A stretch of 64,000 nt of DNA from Pseudomonas sp. p1(2021b) (GCF_020151015.1 NZ_CP083746.1:2509001-2573000); one strand, 5' to 3'. Numbered from the stretch's first letter, positions 16,648 through 26,267 are shown. The notes: generated by a model from the sequence alone, not told the origin. Numbers and translations: made by a program.

Positions 16648-18873
16648 ATGAAGACTCTCCACGTATCCCCTGACCAGCCGCCGTCCTGCAAAGGCACGCT
16701 GCGGCGCACTGTGCACCGCTTGCTGCCGGTCGGCTTCGCCCTGGTGGGCATCGGCCTGTCCATCGCGCTCGGGCACTTGGACATGCGCCGTGAGCAAAGC
16801 GAACAGCTGGCGAACATCGCCGCACGCCTTTCCGGGGTGCGCAGCGCCCTGGAGGCGCAGCTGCGGGCGGCATTCGCCGAGGCTGAAGGCATCGCCCAAC
16901 TGATCTCCACCGATGGGCGGATCAGCCCTGGGCACTTCCATGGGATGGCCCAGGACGCGCTCGAGTCGGTGCCCTACATGCACCACATCGCCCTGGCGCC
17001 GGACGATGTGATCAGTGCGGTCTATCCCGAGCAAGGCAACCAGTCGATCCTGGGCCTGGACTATCGTCGGCTGCCTGACCAGTTCCCCATGTTGCAGTCG
17101 GCCCGTGAGCACCGCGAGGCCGTGCTGGCCGGCCCGGTCGGCCTGTACCAGGGTGGGCGGGCATTGATCTATCGGCGGCCGGTGTTCGTCTCCGGCAAGC
17201 GAGGGGTGAAGCTCTATTGGGGCAACGTGTCGATCGTCGCCGATATCGACAGCCTGCTATGGGCCGCAGGCCTGCGCCCGGACCTGGATATTCAGGTGGC
17301 GCTGCGCGGGGCCGACGGCAAGGGCACGGATGGTGCGCTGATCTGGGGCGATCCGCAGCTGTTCGACGACCCGCTGCTCAGCCAGTTGGTGACGGTGCCG
17401 GGCGGGCACTGGCAGATGGCCGCCGCGCCTCGCGATGGCTGGCCGGTGCTGGGCCTGTTCGCCTCGCCGCTGTTTCTTTTCGCCCTGACCTGCACGGGGC
17501 TGTTCAGCCTGTTCGTCGCCCAGCTCAACGGCAACCAGCGCCTGTTGCAGCAGCGCAACCGCGAGCTCCGCCAGTCCCAGGCGCAGCTCGAACGCCTGGC
17601 CCACTACGACACCATCACCGGCCTGCCCAATCGCGTGTTGTTCCAGAAACAGCTGGCAGAGGCCATTGCCAGAGGCCATGGGCTGGCTGTGCTGATCCTC
17701 GATATCGACGGGTTCAAACAGGTCAACGACAGCCTGGGCCATCCGATGGGCGACCTGCTGCTACAGCAGGCCACGGCGCGCTTCCTGCAGGAGCTGGACA
17801 GCGCCGACCGGCTCTGCCGCCTGGGCGGCGACGAGTTCGTGTTCATGCTCCAGGGCAGCCAGGGCCAGGTCAGCCACCAGGTATGCGCCTTGCTGCGCTG
17901 CCTGCAGCGGCCATTCGACCTCAACGGCAATGCCGCGCTGGTCACCGGCAGTATCGGCCTTGCCCGCTGCCCGCAGCATGGCGAGGCGGTGGACAGCCTG
18001 CTGCGCCATGCCGACACCGCCATGTACGCGGCCAAGGAGGGCGGTCGCAATGCCTGGCGGCCTTATCACCCGGACATGACCGAGCGCCTGCAGCAGCGCC
18101 TGGAGCTGGAGCGCAACCTGCGCCGGGCCTTGCAGCATGACGAGTTCGAGTTGTGGTACCAGCCCAAGCTCGACCTGTTCAGTGGTCGCGTGAAAGGGGT
18201 AGAGGCGTTGCTGCGCTGGCGTGACCCTGAACGCGGGCTGGTGTCGCCGGCCGAATTCATCCCCCTGGCCGAACGCACCGGCCTGATCATCCCGTTGGGT
18301 GAGCGCGTGCTGGAGCTGGCCTGCGCCCAGCTGGCCGCTTGGCGCGCCGTCGACTGCCTGCCCGGGTCGATGGCGATCAACGTGGCGGCGTTGCAGATCG
18401 AGCGCAGCGACTATGTCACCAGCCTGGCCACGACCCTGGCCCGCTACGACCTGCCGGCGAGCCTGCTGGAAGTGGAGATCACCGAAAGCCTGCTGATGGA
18501 AAGCCAGCAGCAGGCCTGCGCGGTGCTCGCACAATTGCGGGCCATGGGTGTGGCCACGGCAGTGGATGACTTTGGCACCGGTTATTCGTCGCTGGCCTAC
18601 CTGCGCGCCTTGCCCATCGATCACCTGAAGATCGACCGGGCGTTCATCAAGGACCTTCCAGGCGATGACGATGCCCAGGCGGTAGCCTGCGCAATCATCG
18701 ACCTGGGCCACGCCCTGGGCTTTCGGATCACCGCCGAGGGTATCGAGACCCAGGCGCAATATGACTTCCTGCGCAACGCTGGGTGCGATCAGGGGCAGGG
18801 CTTTCTGCTCGCGCGACCGATGCCGGCGGCGGACCTGGCCCGTTGGCTGCAGGCCAGCCGGGACTGCGGCTGA
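16648..18873 (+). CDS. CHASE-GGDEF-EAL cyclic-di-GMP enzyme
   Basis: Membrane protein of 741 aa: first helix at about 21-42, periplasmic CHASE-type sensor (about 45-250, with PYMHHIALAPDDVISAVYP), second helix near 268-292, then GGDEF and EAL domains. The GGDEF signature is intact at 393-397 (CRLGGDEFVF), so cyclase activity is possible. The EAL motif at 519-521 reads EALLRW, and the downstream EITESLLM, DDFGTGYSSLAYL and KIDRAFIKDL motifs are intact, so phosphodiesterase activity is possible too. It converges on the 3' end of the EPS operon with only 26 bp between. Confidence 0.95.
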   Translation: MKTLHVSPDQPPSCKGTLRRTVHRLLPVGFALVGIGLSIALGHLDMRREQSEQLANIAARLSGVRSALEAQLRAAFAEAEGIAQLISTDGRISPGHFHGMAQDALESVPYMHHIALAPDDVISAVYPEQGNQSILGLDYRRLPDQFPMLQSAREHREAVLAGPVGLYQGGRALIYRRPVFVSGKRGVKLYWGNVSIVADIDSLLWAAGLRPDLDIQVALRGADGKGTDGALIWGDPQLFDDPLLSQLVTVPGGHWQMAAAPRDGWPVLGLFASPLFLFALTCTGLFSLFVAQLNGNQRLLQQRNRELRQSQAQLERLAHYDTITGLPNRVLFQKQLAEAIARGHGLAVLILDIDGFKQVNDSLGHPMGDLLLQQATARFLQELDSADRLCRLGGDEFVFMLQGSQGQVSHQVCALLRCLQRPFDLNGNAALVTGSIGLARCPQHGEAVDSLLRHADTAMYAAKEGGRNAWRPYHPDMTERLQQRLELERNLRRALQHDEFELWYQPKLDLFSGRVKGVEALLRWRDPERGLVSPAEFIPLAERTGLIIPLGERVLELACAQLAAWRAVDCLPGSMAINVAALQIERSDYVTSLATTLARYDLPASLLEVEITESLLMESQQQACAVLAQLRAMGVATAVDDFGTGYSSLAYLRALPIDHLKIDRAFIKDLPGDDDAQAVACAIIDLGHALGFRITAEGIETQAQYDFLRNAGCDQGQGFLLARPMPAADLARWLQASRDCG

Positions 18874-18899
18874 CCGGCTTACCTGCTTGGCCAGCAGCC

Positions 18900-19676
18900 T
18901 CAGGACTCGACGAGCCTGGGCACGGCTCCATAGCCAATGCGCTGGGTTTGCCTGAGCTGCTGCTCGACCAGCGATTGCAGTGATTCGCCGGTGGGCAGGT
19001 AGGCGTCGCCGAAGTCCTGACCGCCCAGGGCACTGGGGTGCGTGACGATTTCCAGGATGCCATGGGCCGGGGCCAACCCGGCCTTGAGGTCCGCCGGGGT
19101 GCAGACGTAGTCGGCCGTGGCACCACTGAGCTGGCGCAGGCGGCGGTTGAGCAGGCTCTTGTACAGGTGCTTGACCGGGCCGATGTTGCGCCCGAGGTTG
19201 CGTGCCAGGCGCACGGGGACGCCTTGGCTGCGGGCAAAACGCGCGACCACTTCGCCGACCGGCCAGATATTGTGCACGTGCTGGTGCGAGTCGAGGTGGC
19301 TGGGCACAAGGCCGTGGGCCAAGCAGTGTTGCCATTGCGCGTGCAGTTCCTGCTCCACGGCGGCACGCTCGCGCCGGGACAGGCGCAGGGTCGTGCGTTT
19401 GAGCGCGAAGGCGAACTCCCCGGTAGGCGAACAGAATCGTGGCTCGGCGAGAATCGCCTGGCTCAACGGCCGCCCCTGGGTGAGGTTGAAGTGCAGGCCT
19501 ATCCGGCCCAGCAGTTCGGGCTGGCGAGCCAGGGCGCAGGCCGCAGCGAAGGCGGGCATGTTGGCCATGGCCGTGGCCGAACTGATCAGCCCGGCCTGGA
19601 ACGCTTGCAGGATCACCGCATTGGTGTGTGGGCTCATGCCGAAGTCGTCAGCGTTGACTATGACCTGGGAGGGCAT
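18900..19676 (-). CDS. ChbG/HpnK-family (YdjC) carbohydrate deacetylase
   Basis: A 258 aa metal-dependent deacetylase-type protein. The N-terminus VIVNADDFGMSPHTNAVI holds the conserved Asp-Asp, GLHFNLTQGRPLS holds metal His, and SHLDSHQHVHNIWP a further His cluster, as in chitooligosaccharide and hopanoid deacetylases. It is the last gene of the 15-gene EPS operon and overlaps the preceding gene by 29 bp. In this setting it may remove N-acetyl groups from a lipid-linked repeat unit in the cytoplasm. No signal peptide is present. Confidence 0.85.
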   Translation of the reverse strand: MPSQVIVNADDFGMSPHTNAVILQAFQAGLISSATAMANMPAFAAACALARQPELLGRIGLHFNLTQGRPLSQAILAEPRFCSPTGEFAFALKRTTLRLSRRERAAVEQELHAQWQHCLAHGLVPSHLDSHQHVHNIWPVGEVVARFARSQGVPVRLARNLGRNIGPVKHLYKSLLNRRLRQLSGATADYVCTPADLKAGLAPAHGILEIVTHPSALGGQDFGDAYLPTGESLQSLVEQQLRQTQRIGYGAVPRLVES

Positions 19677-20811
19677 CGGGGTTCTCCTGTGGCAAATGGG
19701 ATGGTGCCGGGGCGGCCAAAGGCCGCCGGTGTCCGTTCAGGTAGGGTTTGAGCAGCCGCCAGGCGCGCAGAGCCAGGCCCAGCAGGCGACCGTCCAGGCG
19801 CTTGCTGTAGAGGCTAAGGCGCCATTGTTCGAGCGAGTCGGTCATGCGTTCGTGCAGCTGGTGGCTGGAGTTGTGCAGGCTGACCCGGGAGGCGTCGACC
19901 CAGGTCCATCCTTCGTCCAAACCCCAGCGAATCCACTCGTCCAGCAGCACGCGGCCGCTGCCGAGGTCGCGATGCTCCGGCACGAAGGCCAGGTTGTAAT
20001 CGTAGAGCCGGCCTTGTTCGAGCAGGCCGAGGCGGTAGCTGATGCAGCGACCGTCCAGCTCCAGCAGCACCAGGCACACCAGGCCTTCGGCGGCCAGGGC
20101 GGTGAACGCCTGGTATATCCATTGGCGGCGCTGCGTACCCGAGAAGATCCCGACCTCCTCATCACCTTTCCAACTGGCGGCCTCCACGGCGCTGACGGCC
20201 TCGATCAGAGCGTGGATGTCGTTTAGGCTGGCTTGCACGCGCCGTACCCGGGCTCCACAGGCGGCGATGCGTTTGCGCGCCCGGCGCAGCTTGTAGCGTG
20301 GCGCGCCGCTGGGCTCCTGGCGATCGGCCGGGCTGATCCGGTGCAGCGGGACCATGCAGCTCAGTCGCTGCTCGCAATGTGAACTCGCTGTGGCCCACCG
20401 GCCCAGCCAGCCATAGGGCTGCACCGACACTTCGTTCAGTTGCAGCAATGCGTGGGGCAAGTGTTTGCCGATGGCCTGGAGCACGCTGTCTGCATCCGCT
20501 TCGGGGAGATCGACGAGCAGGGCGATGCGGTCGCTCAAGGGGTAGCCCAGGTGGCGTACCACCGGAAGGTTGAACGGGCCGTACGGTTCGCGCATGCGCA
20601 CCAGTGGCAGGCAAAGCCGCAATTGCGCTCCCCGAAAACCCAGCAGCACCTGCAGGCGTTGCCCGGGCTGCAGGGCGCCCTCGGCGGCCTGCAGCCAACC
20701 TAGGTGGTTGAACGGGGTGCTACCCGGCACCCGCCGGCGCAGGGCCTCGTATTCGTCAGCCGGGAAGTCGGGGACGAACAGCGAGTCGTGCCAGCTCAGT
20801 CGTAGGTCCAT
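19648..20811 (-). CDS. GNAT-fold acyltransferase (CelD/FemAB-like)
   Basis: Cytoplasmic protein of 387 aa. The C-terminal half matches the BcsL/CelD acetyltransferase fold: ASWKGDEEVGIFSGTQRRQW, EGLVCLVLLELDGRCISYRLG, LYDYNLAFVPEHRDLGSGRV and VDASRVSLHNSSHQLHERMT. Such proteins occur in many exopolysaccharide clusters and are thought to acylate sugars or add amino acids. It starts 3 bp after the glycosidase-like gene stop and overlaps the ChbG-like gene. Confidence 0.78.
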   Translation of the reverse strand: MDLRLSWHDSLFVPDFPADEYEALRRRVPGSTPFNHLGWLQAAEGALQPGQRLQVLLGFRGAQLRLCLPLVRMREPYGPFNLPVVRHLGYPLSDRIALLVDLPEADADSVLQAIGKHLPHALLQLNEVSVQPYGWLGRWATASSHCEQRLSCMVPLHRISPADRQEPSGAPRYKLRRARKRIAACGARVRRVQASLNDIHALIEAVSAVEAASWKGDEEVGIFSGTQRRQWIYQAFTALAAEGLVCLVLLELDGRCISYRLGLLEQGRLYDYNLAFVPEHRDLGSGRVLLDEWIRWGLDEGWTWVDASRVSLHNSSHQLHERMTDSLEQWRLSLYSKRLDGRLLGLALRAWRLLKPYLNGHRRPLAAPAPSHLPQENPDALPGHSQR

Positions 20812-20814
20812 GGC

Positions 20815-22812
20815 TCAAGGCTCCTTGACGGTGGTCTGGTGCGTAGGTGCAAAGCGTTTGGCGTATATGCGCCGCCCTGTCGAGGGTGTGTCGGGGAGCG
20901 CCTGCGCAGCGTTCCAGCCAAGGGCGAACAAGGTCTGCCCGGGTACCTGGAAGTGCACCTGGCCGGCGTTGCACGCGAAGGTGGCCAATTGCGGCTGGTT
21001 GTCCGGGCCGAACAGCTCCAGACGCGCATCCGGGCAGGTGCCCAGGGTGAGTTCGACCTGCTGCAGGCGGTCAGCCTTGTTCACCCCCAACAGGCTGCGC
21101 CGATGTCCTTCGGCCATGGCCAGGGCATCGACTTCGAACCCGTCGTTGTCCAAGGCCAGTACCTGGCCCAGCCAGTGCTGTTGGATGAACTGCTGGGCCA
21201 GGCCGACCGGCTTCAGTTGGAAGTGCGTGTCGTCGATGACTTGGACCATGCCTTTGGGCCATTCCGGCTCGTCGGCGACATGGAACCAGTTGAGCATGTC
21301 CAGCAGACCATCGGCCGAGGCATTGATCACCACCGACGCCCACCAGACCCCGGCGTAGTGGGTGTTCTGGTCGTAGGGGCTCAGGCTCGAGCCGCTGGAC
21401 AGATTGGTCTGGTCCAGCAGTAGCGCCTTGCGCGGCCTGCCCCGGTCGTCCAGCCCCACCAGGGCGGCGGCCTGGCGCACGCTGTCGCGGTAGCTGCGGG
21501 TAGCCAGCAGGTCGCGAACCATCCACTCGTGCCAGGCCAGGGCATCGACTTGTGCGCCCTGTTCCTCGAGCAGGCGCCGGGCCCAGTCGATACCGCGCTG
21601 GCCCTTGGCGTCATCCCTGAACGGGCCGCCGAGCCAGCGCGAAGAGGCCGGGATGGCGATGCGGACGCCGGCTTCGCGGGCGCCGGGCCAGTTGTGCACC
21701 ACAGCGGTCATGAGGCGAAAGTAGTCGCGGAAGCTAGCGTAGTCGGGGTAGTTGAGGTTGGGTTCGTCGGCCACGCTCAGGTAGTGCACGCCCTTGCCGC
21801 CGAGCCTGGTGGTCGCTGCAAGCCAGGCCTGCAGGCCGTTGCGGGTGGGCGCATCGGCTGCCAGCACGGCGCGCCGGCCGGTGCCGGCCAGCAAGGTGAT
21901 GTCCTGGGCGATGGCGAAGCGCTCCTGGTACAGGCGTCGCCAGGCGTCTTCGTAGTGCGGCTTGCGCACCAGAACGTCGACGAAACTGTAGAAGCCCGCC
22001 GCCTGTGGGCGCAGGGCATCCAGGGCGGCAAAACTGGACGGTGGGGGCGCCACGTAGTGCATGGCCACGCCCAGCCGTGGCGTAGGGCCTACTGCCCGTT
22101 CAGCAACCTTGAGCGCTACCAAGCCTTGGGCGAGTGGCAGGTCGCCGAGATGTTCGGCGCGCTGGGCGAACAGGTTGGCCGTGCCGTCCAGCCAGAACGC
22201 AGCCTTGCCGCTGCCTTGCAGGTACAGGCGCCAGGTTTCGTCGCGGGTACTGAGTGGCAGCTTGTGCTGGTCGAACTGCCAGTAGGCCGGGTGGGGCGCG
22301 AGCGCGACCTCTACCTTGTAGCCGTCGCTCAGGCGCTGGGCCAGCAGGCGACTCACGCCGCCATGGTATTTACCGGCCAGGCTCGCCTGTTCGCCTGCCT
22401 TGACGCGAAAGAACAGGGAGGTGCCCGATGCCATTTCGGCACTGAAATGCACTTTCGCCGGTGCGAACAGCGCCCGGGTCGTATCCCGGTGCTCGACCTG
22501 GTAGCCGCGGAAGCTGTAGCCGGGGATTTCCAGCCGGTAGGGGCCTGCGCCGGGCTCCAGGGACCAGGTTTGTTCGCCCCGCACCTGCTCGGCGCGAATC
22601 GCCCGCTCGGCACTCAGGCGCCCCTGGCCATCGAGTAGGTACAGATGCTCGCCGTTGGCATCGGCCTGCCAGGCCGGACGCCACTGGATGCGCAGTTCGT
22701 CGGTGCGTTCGGGCAGCAGGTACAGGCTGCCGTCGCGGATGTCTCCCCAGTGCAGGCTGGCGGCCAAGGACCACGACGGCACCAGTGCCGCGAGCAGGGC
22801 CAGGCACTTCAC
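20815..22812 (-). CDS. Secreted glycosidase-like protein of the EPS operon
   Basis: A 665 aa protein with signal peptide (cleavage near residue 18, WSLAAS). Residues about 25-240 look like beta-sandwich material, and about 245-590 like a clan A glycoside hydrolase barrel. Candidate catalytic acid E350 lies in VADEPNLNYP, and ALAWHEWMVRDLL and MLNWFHVADEPEWP supply further acidic positions late in the barrel. EPS operons often carry such a hydrolase (PslG, AlgL in P. aeruginosa). I do not recognise a named family. It overlaps the flippase gene by 4 bp. Confidence 0.68.
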   Translation of the reverse strand: MKCLALLAALVPSWSLAASLHWGDIRDGSLYLLPERTDELRIQWRPAWQADANGEHLYLLDGQGRLSAERAIRAEQVRGEQTWSLEPGAGPYRLEIPGYSFRGYQVEHRDTTRALFAPAKVHFSAEMASGTSLFFRVKAGEQASLAGKYHGGVSRLLAQRLSDGYKVEVALAPHPAYWQFDQHKLPLSTRDETWRLYLQGSGKAAFWLDGTANLFAQRAEHLGDLPLAQGLVALKVAERAVGPTPRLGVAMHYVAPPPSSFAALDALRPQAAGFYSFVDVLVRKPHYEDAWRRLYQERFAIAQDITLLAGTGRRAVLAADAPTRNGLQAWLAATTRLGGKGVHYLSVADEPNLNYPDYASFRDYFRLMTAVVHNWPGAREAGVRIAIPASSRWLGGPFRDDAKGQRGIDWARRLLEEQGAQVDALAWHEWMVRDLLATRSYRDSVRQAAALVGLDDRGRPRKALLLDQTNLSSGSSLSPYDQNTHYAGVWWASVVINASADGLLDMLNWFHVADEPEWPKGMVQVIDDTHFQLKPVGLAQQFIQQHWLGQVLALDNDGFEVDALAMAEGHRRSLLGVNKADRLQQVELTLGTCPDARLELFGPDNQPQLATFACNAGQVHFQVPGQTLFALGWNAAQALPDTPSTGRRIYAKRFAPTHQTTVKEP

Positions 22813-24113
22813 GCGGGCCTCCGTTGCAGCATTTCACGCAGCGGGGTGTGGTCGCCGGGCAGGATGATCAAGGTCCGCCACAGCGGCACATTGCTCAGCT
22901 GGCAATACACCACGAGCATCGCCAGGGTCACGGCCAGGTAGGCGACCGATGATGCCAGGGCTGCGCCGACGATGCCCCAGGCCGGGATCATGAAGATATT
23001 GAGCAGCAGGTTCAGCGCCGCGCCGCCGCCCATGATCAGCGACACCGTGCCGGGCCGGTTCTTGCCCAGCAGGTCCAGGCGCAGGATGCTGGCGTAGCAC
23101 AGGCCCAGCAGCCCTGGCAGCAGCGCGAGCAGGGCTGGATAGGCAGGCGCGTACTCGATGCCGAACAGGGTGATGATCAGCCACTTGCCGATCAGCGCCA
23201 TGCTCAGGCAAGCCAGCAGCATCACCGTGGCGGTCAGGCGCAGGGCCAGGGGCGTGAGGCGCTGCATGTCGGTATCCTGCTGCAGCAGGTGCTTCATCAG
23301 AGGGGTGGTGACAGCTTCGGGGACGATCAGCAGCAGTTCGGCCGCGGCGGTGGCCATGGCGTAGTGGCCCAGGGCGGTACTGCCGAGGACGGCGCCGATG
23401 AATAGATAGTCCGAACGCAGGATCACCTGCTGGAACAGGAGGTCAGGGTGGCTCTTGGCACTATAGCTCAACAGTTCGCGCTGGCCGCTGCGGTCCCAGC
23501 GCAGGTGCACCGGGTATTGGCGCGCCAGCCAGGCCACGCCCAGCAGCAGTACCACGCCAAGCCCCAGCAGCCAGCTGATCAGTGCGGCCTCCATGGCCTG
23601 CTCGCGCCACATCCAGAAGAGCGCCAGGAACAGCAGCAACGGTGCCAGCGACTCGGTCAGGCGCAGGGCGTTGAAGGCATCCACGCCGCCACTAGCATTG
23701 TGCAGGGTCAACAGGCCGCTCTTGAGCACGGCCATCGGCACGGCCAGCAGCAACAGCCAAGCCAGCAGACCAAGCTGCTGAGTCACTTCCAGTTGGCCAC
23801 CGAACTGGCGGACCAGAAAGACCCACAGCAGGGTCAGCAAGCCGGCGAGCAGACAGCCGTAGACCAGCACCTGGGTCAGCAGCAGGCCCATGTCGCGGCG
23901 CTTGGCGGCCTGGTAGCCGACTGCGCTGTTGAGCCCACCACTGGTGACGGCGCTGATCAGGTCGGGCAGGGCGCTGAGCAGGGCAAACAGGCCCCGTTCG
24001 CTGGGCCCGAGGATCCGCGCCAGCAGCACGTTGCGCAACAGGCGCAGGACGATCATCGCAAGCTTGGTGCCCATGCTCAGCGCCAGGTGACGCAGGTAGG
24101 TGCTACGGATCAT
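22809..24113 (-). CDS. Wzx-type polysaccharide flippase
   Basis: Polytopic inner-membrane protein of 434 aa with about 12-14 hydrophobic segments and the MOP-superfamily start (LALSMGTKLAMIVLRLLRNV, LGPSERGLFALLSALPDL). It should flip undecaprenyl-linked repeat units across the membrane for polymerisation. Both ends overlap their neighbours by 4 bp (deacetylase upstream, glycosidase-like downstream). Confidence 0.88.
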   Translation of the reverse strand: MIRSTYLRHLALSMGTKLAMIVLRLLRNVLLARILGPSERGLFALLSALPDLISAVTSGGLNSAVGYQAAKRRDMGLLLTQVLVYGCLLAGLLTLLWVFLVRQFGGQLEVTQQLGLLAWLLLLAVPMAVLKSGLLTLHNASGGVDAFNALRLTESLAPLLLFLALFWMWREQAMEAALISWLLGLGVVLLLGVAWLARQYPVHLRWDRSGQRELLSYSAKSHPDLLFQQVILRSDYLFIGAVLGSTALGHYAMATAAAELLLIVPEAVTTPLMKHLLQQDTDMQRLTPLALRLTATVMLLACLSMALIGKWLIITLFGIEYAPAYPALLALLPGLLGLCYASILRLDLLGKNRPGTVSLIMGGGAALNLLLNIFMIPAWGIVGAALASSVAYLAVTLAMLVVYCQLSNVPLWRTLIILPGDHTPLREMLQRRPA

Positions 24114-25120
24114 GCAAGACCTCCACGGGCGATGCGCCAGGCCAGCAGCGAAGGGCAGGCAGCGGTGTGCTGGCTGACGCCGATACGCGGCAGGGCGAGA
24201 GGGTCGTCGTCATCACGGAACAGGCCCTGCCGGGTGCTCAGGGCATAGGCATAGCTATGCCGGGCGACCCATGAACGGACCCGGTCGTCGTGGTCGCCGT
24301 TGGGGTAGCAGTACACCGGCAGCGGGTGTTCGCAGTGCTGTTGCAACGCGGCGTGGCTGCGCTGCAGCTCGTCGTTCAGGCCCTGTTCGTCGAGCTCGGG
24401 CAGCAAGGCATGGCTGGCGCCATGGGGGCCGAAGTGTATCAAGCCGGTCGCCTCCAGCTGGCGCACTTGATGCCAGTCCAACGCTTGCGGTTCAGGTTCG
24501 GCCGGGCAGGCGTCGGTCACTCGCTGCAAGGTGGGCTGGCCAAGGTTCTTGAGACTTTGCAGGTAGCGGGCCAGCACCTGGCTGCGGGTATGGGATCGGC
24601 TGTTCAAGAAATACGCCGCTGGCAGCGGGCGACCGGTCTCACGCAATTGCTCGGCCAACGCCAGGCGTGCATCCTCGCCGCGGGTGCCCCACAGGGTTTC
24701 GCCGATGCTTTCCCACCAGAAGCGCTGGCGGCTGCCGATGTAGTCCGTGGACAGGAAGATGCTGGCCGGCACGCGATAGCGCAGCAGCAGCGGAAAGGCA
24801 TTGACTGCATTGTCGCGCCACCCGTCGTCGAAGGTCAGGGCGACCCTGGGCTGGCCGTGGCCGTTGGCGCGCCGAGGGCCTTGCAGCAGGTCCATCAGGG
24901 AGACGCATTCGAAATGCTGCGACAGCCAGCGCAGCAAGCGCTCGAAGGCCTGCGGGCCCAGGCACAGCTCGTTGCGATGGGGCAGCGCCGCGAGGCTGTC
25001 GTCCTCGAGCACCCGGTGCAGCATGAGGATCACGCCGGTGTTGTGCAGGCGGGCCAGGGTCCTGGGCAAATTGAAGTACAGCCAACCGCTGGCCTGCTTG
25101 ATACGGGTCTTGATCGGCAT
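24110..25120 (-). CDS. Polysaccharide deacetylase (NodB/CE4)
   Basis: A 336 aa protein with the NodB homology domain: VILMLHRVLEDD, then VALTFDDGWRDNAVNAFPLL carrying the catalytic base and metal Asp pair (TFDD), then PASIFLSTDYIG. C-terminal FGPHGASHALLPEL offers metal His residues. No clear signal peptide or anchor, so it may act in the cytoplasm on lipid-linked sugars. It is the first of two deacetylase-type proteins in this operon, suggesting that the polymer contains or passes through amino sugars. Confidence 0.85.
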   Translation of the reverse strand: MPIKTRIKQASGWLYFNLPRTLARLHNTGVILMLHRVLEDDSLAALPHRNELCLGPQAFERLLRWLSQHFECVSLMDLLQGPRRANGHGQPRVALTFDDGWRDNAVNAFPLLLRYRVPASIFLSTDYIGSRQRFWWESIGETLWGTRGEDARLALAEQLRETGRPLPAAYFLNSRSHTRSQVLARYLQSLKNLGQPTLQRVTDACPAEPEPQALDWHQVRQLEATGLIHFGPHGASHALLPELDEQGLNDELQRSHAALQQHCEHPLPVYCYPNGDHDDRVRSWVARHSYAYALSTRQGLFRDDDDPLALPRIGVSQHTAACPSLLAWRIARGGLA

Positions 25121-25130
25121 AGGGGTGTAC

Positions 25131-26267
25131 TCATCGATTCTGGTCGGGGTTCCACTGGCTGTAGCTGTACCCGCGCAGGAACTGCCACACGCCGATGCTC
25201 ATGCCGGCCACCGTGACCAGCATGAAGGCGGCCAGGCGAAACGGCTTGGGCAGTCGGCGACGGGCATCCAGCAGGCCGAGCACTGCAGCGCCATAGCCGA
25301 GCAACTGGGCGGCCAGGCAGAGCAGGTAGAAGCCACCTTCGGTGGCCAGCCAGAGGTTGGCCAGCAGCAACGGCACCAGTAATACCGGAGCCAGGCGGCG
25401 GATCAGCTTGTGGCTGGCCAGGGCAATCGCGTACAGGCCATGCCTGAAGGGATTGAGCAGCTCGCGCCGGGCGGCCAGGCTCAGCAGCCCCCCGACGGTG
25501 ACCCGCTGGCGACGGCGGAACTGCTTGCCGGCCTCGTCCACCCCTTGGTCCAGCACCACGGCCTCGGGCACGTAGACGATGCGCTTGCCGGCAACCGGCG
25601 CGCAGGTGCTGATGAAGAAGTCGTCGTTGACCTGGCGGGGAATCGGCTGGAACAGTTCGCGGCGCAGGGCGAGCAGGGCGCCGTCGGCCGAGACCATGCA
25701 GCCGGTGCGGTTCTCGACCTTGCGCAGCCAGGCTTCGTAGTGGCGGTACAGGCTGTCGCCCAGGCTCAGGCCTTGCCCGGGTTCGGGAATGATCATGTGC
25801 CCGGCGGTGCAACCGACTCGTGGATCGGCGAACGGGGCCAGGAGCCGGCGCAGGGTGTCGCCGGACCACTGGTTGTCGGCATCGGTGAATACCAGGATCT
25901 CGCCCTGGCAGCTTTGTACCGCTGTGTTCAGCGTGGCCCCCTTGCCCTGACGCGGCAGGTCCAGCACCTGTACACACACAGCACCGATGGCACGGGCACG
26001 GGCCACGGTGAGGTCGGTGGAGCCGTCGCTGGCTACCAGCACCTGCAGGTCAGCGGCCGGGTAGTCCTGGGCCAGCACGCTGGCCAGCTTCTGTTCGATG
26101 TGCCGCTCTTCGTTATAGGCGGCGATGACCACACTGACCCGTTGCGGGGCCAATGGGCCAGGTACCCGGCGGGGGAAGAAGGGCGTGGCCAGGGTCAGCA
26201 ACAGCGGGTAGCCGACCCAGGCGTACAGCGGCAGCAACAGGCATGACCAGAAAATGACCTCAGCCAC
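25131..26267 (-). CDS. Membrane-anchored family 2 glycosyltransferase
   Basis: A 378 aa protein with an N-terminal membrane helix, a GT2 catalytic domain and at least two C-terminal membrane helices. Motifs are VVIAAYNEERHIEQKL, LVASDGSTDLT, the metal-binding FTDADNQWS, and QFRRRQRVTVGG, which resembles the QxxRW position of synthases. It should extend the lipid-linked EPS repeat. The start overlaps the preceding glycosyltransferase by 8 bp, and a 10-bp gap separates it from the deacetylase gene. Confidence 0.9.
   Translation of the reverse strand: MAEVIFWSCLLLPLYAWVGYPLLLTLATPFFPRRVPGPLAPQRVSVVIAAYNEERHIEQKLASVLAQDYPAADLQVLVASDGSTDLTVARARAIGAVCVQVLDLPRQGKGATLNTAVQSCQGEILVFTDADNQWSGDTLRRLLAPFADPRVGCTAGHMIIPEPGQGLSLGDSLYRHYEAWLRKVENRTGCMVSADGALLALRRELFQPIPRQVNDDFFISTCAPVAGKRIVYVPEAVVLDQGVDEAGKQFRRRQRVTVGGLLSLAARRELLNPFRHGLYAIALASHKLIRRLAPVLLVPLLLANLWLATEGGFYLLCLAAQLLGYGAAVLGLLDARRRLPKPFRLAAFMLVTVAGMSIGVWQFLRGYSYSQWNPDQNR

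Noticed and set aside
16508..16873. Upstream extension of the GapN-like gene
   Set aside because: It overlaps the divergent GGDEF-EAL gene and its promoter gap and has no similarity to aldehyde dehydrogenases.
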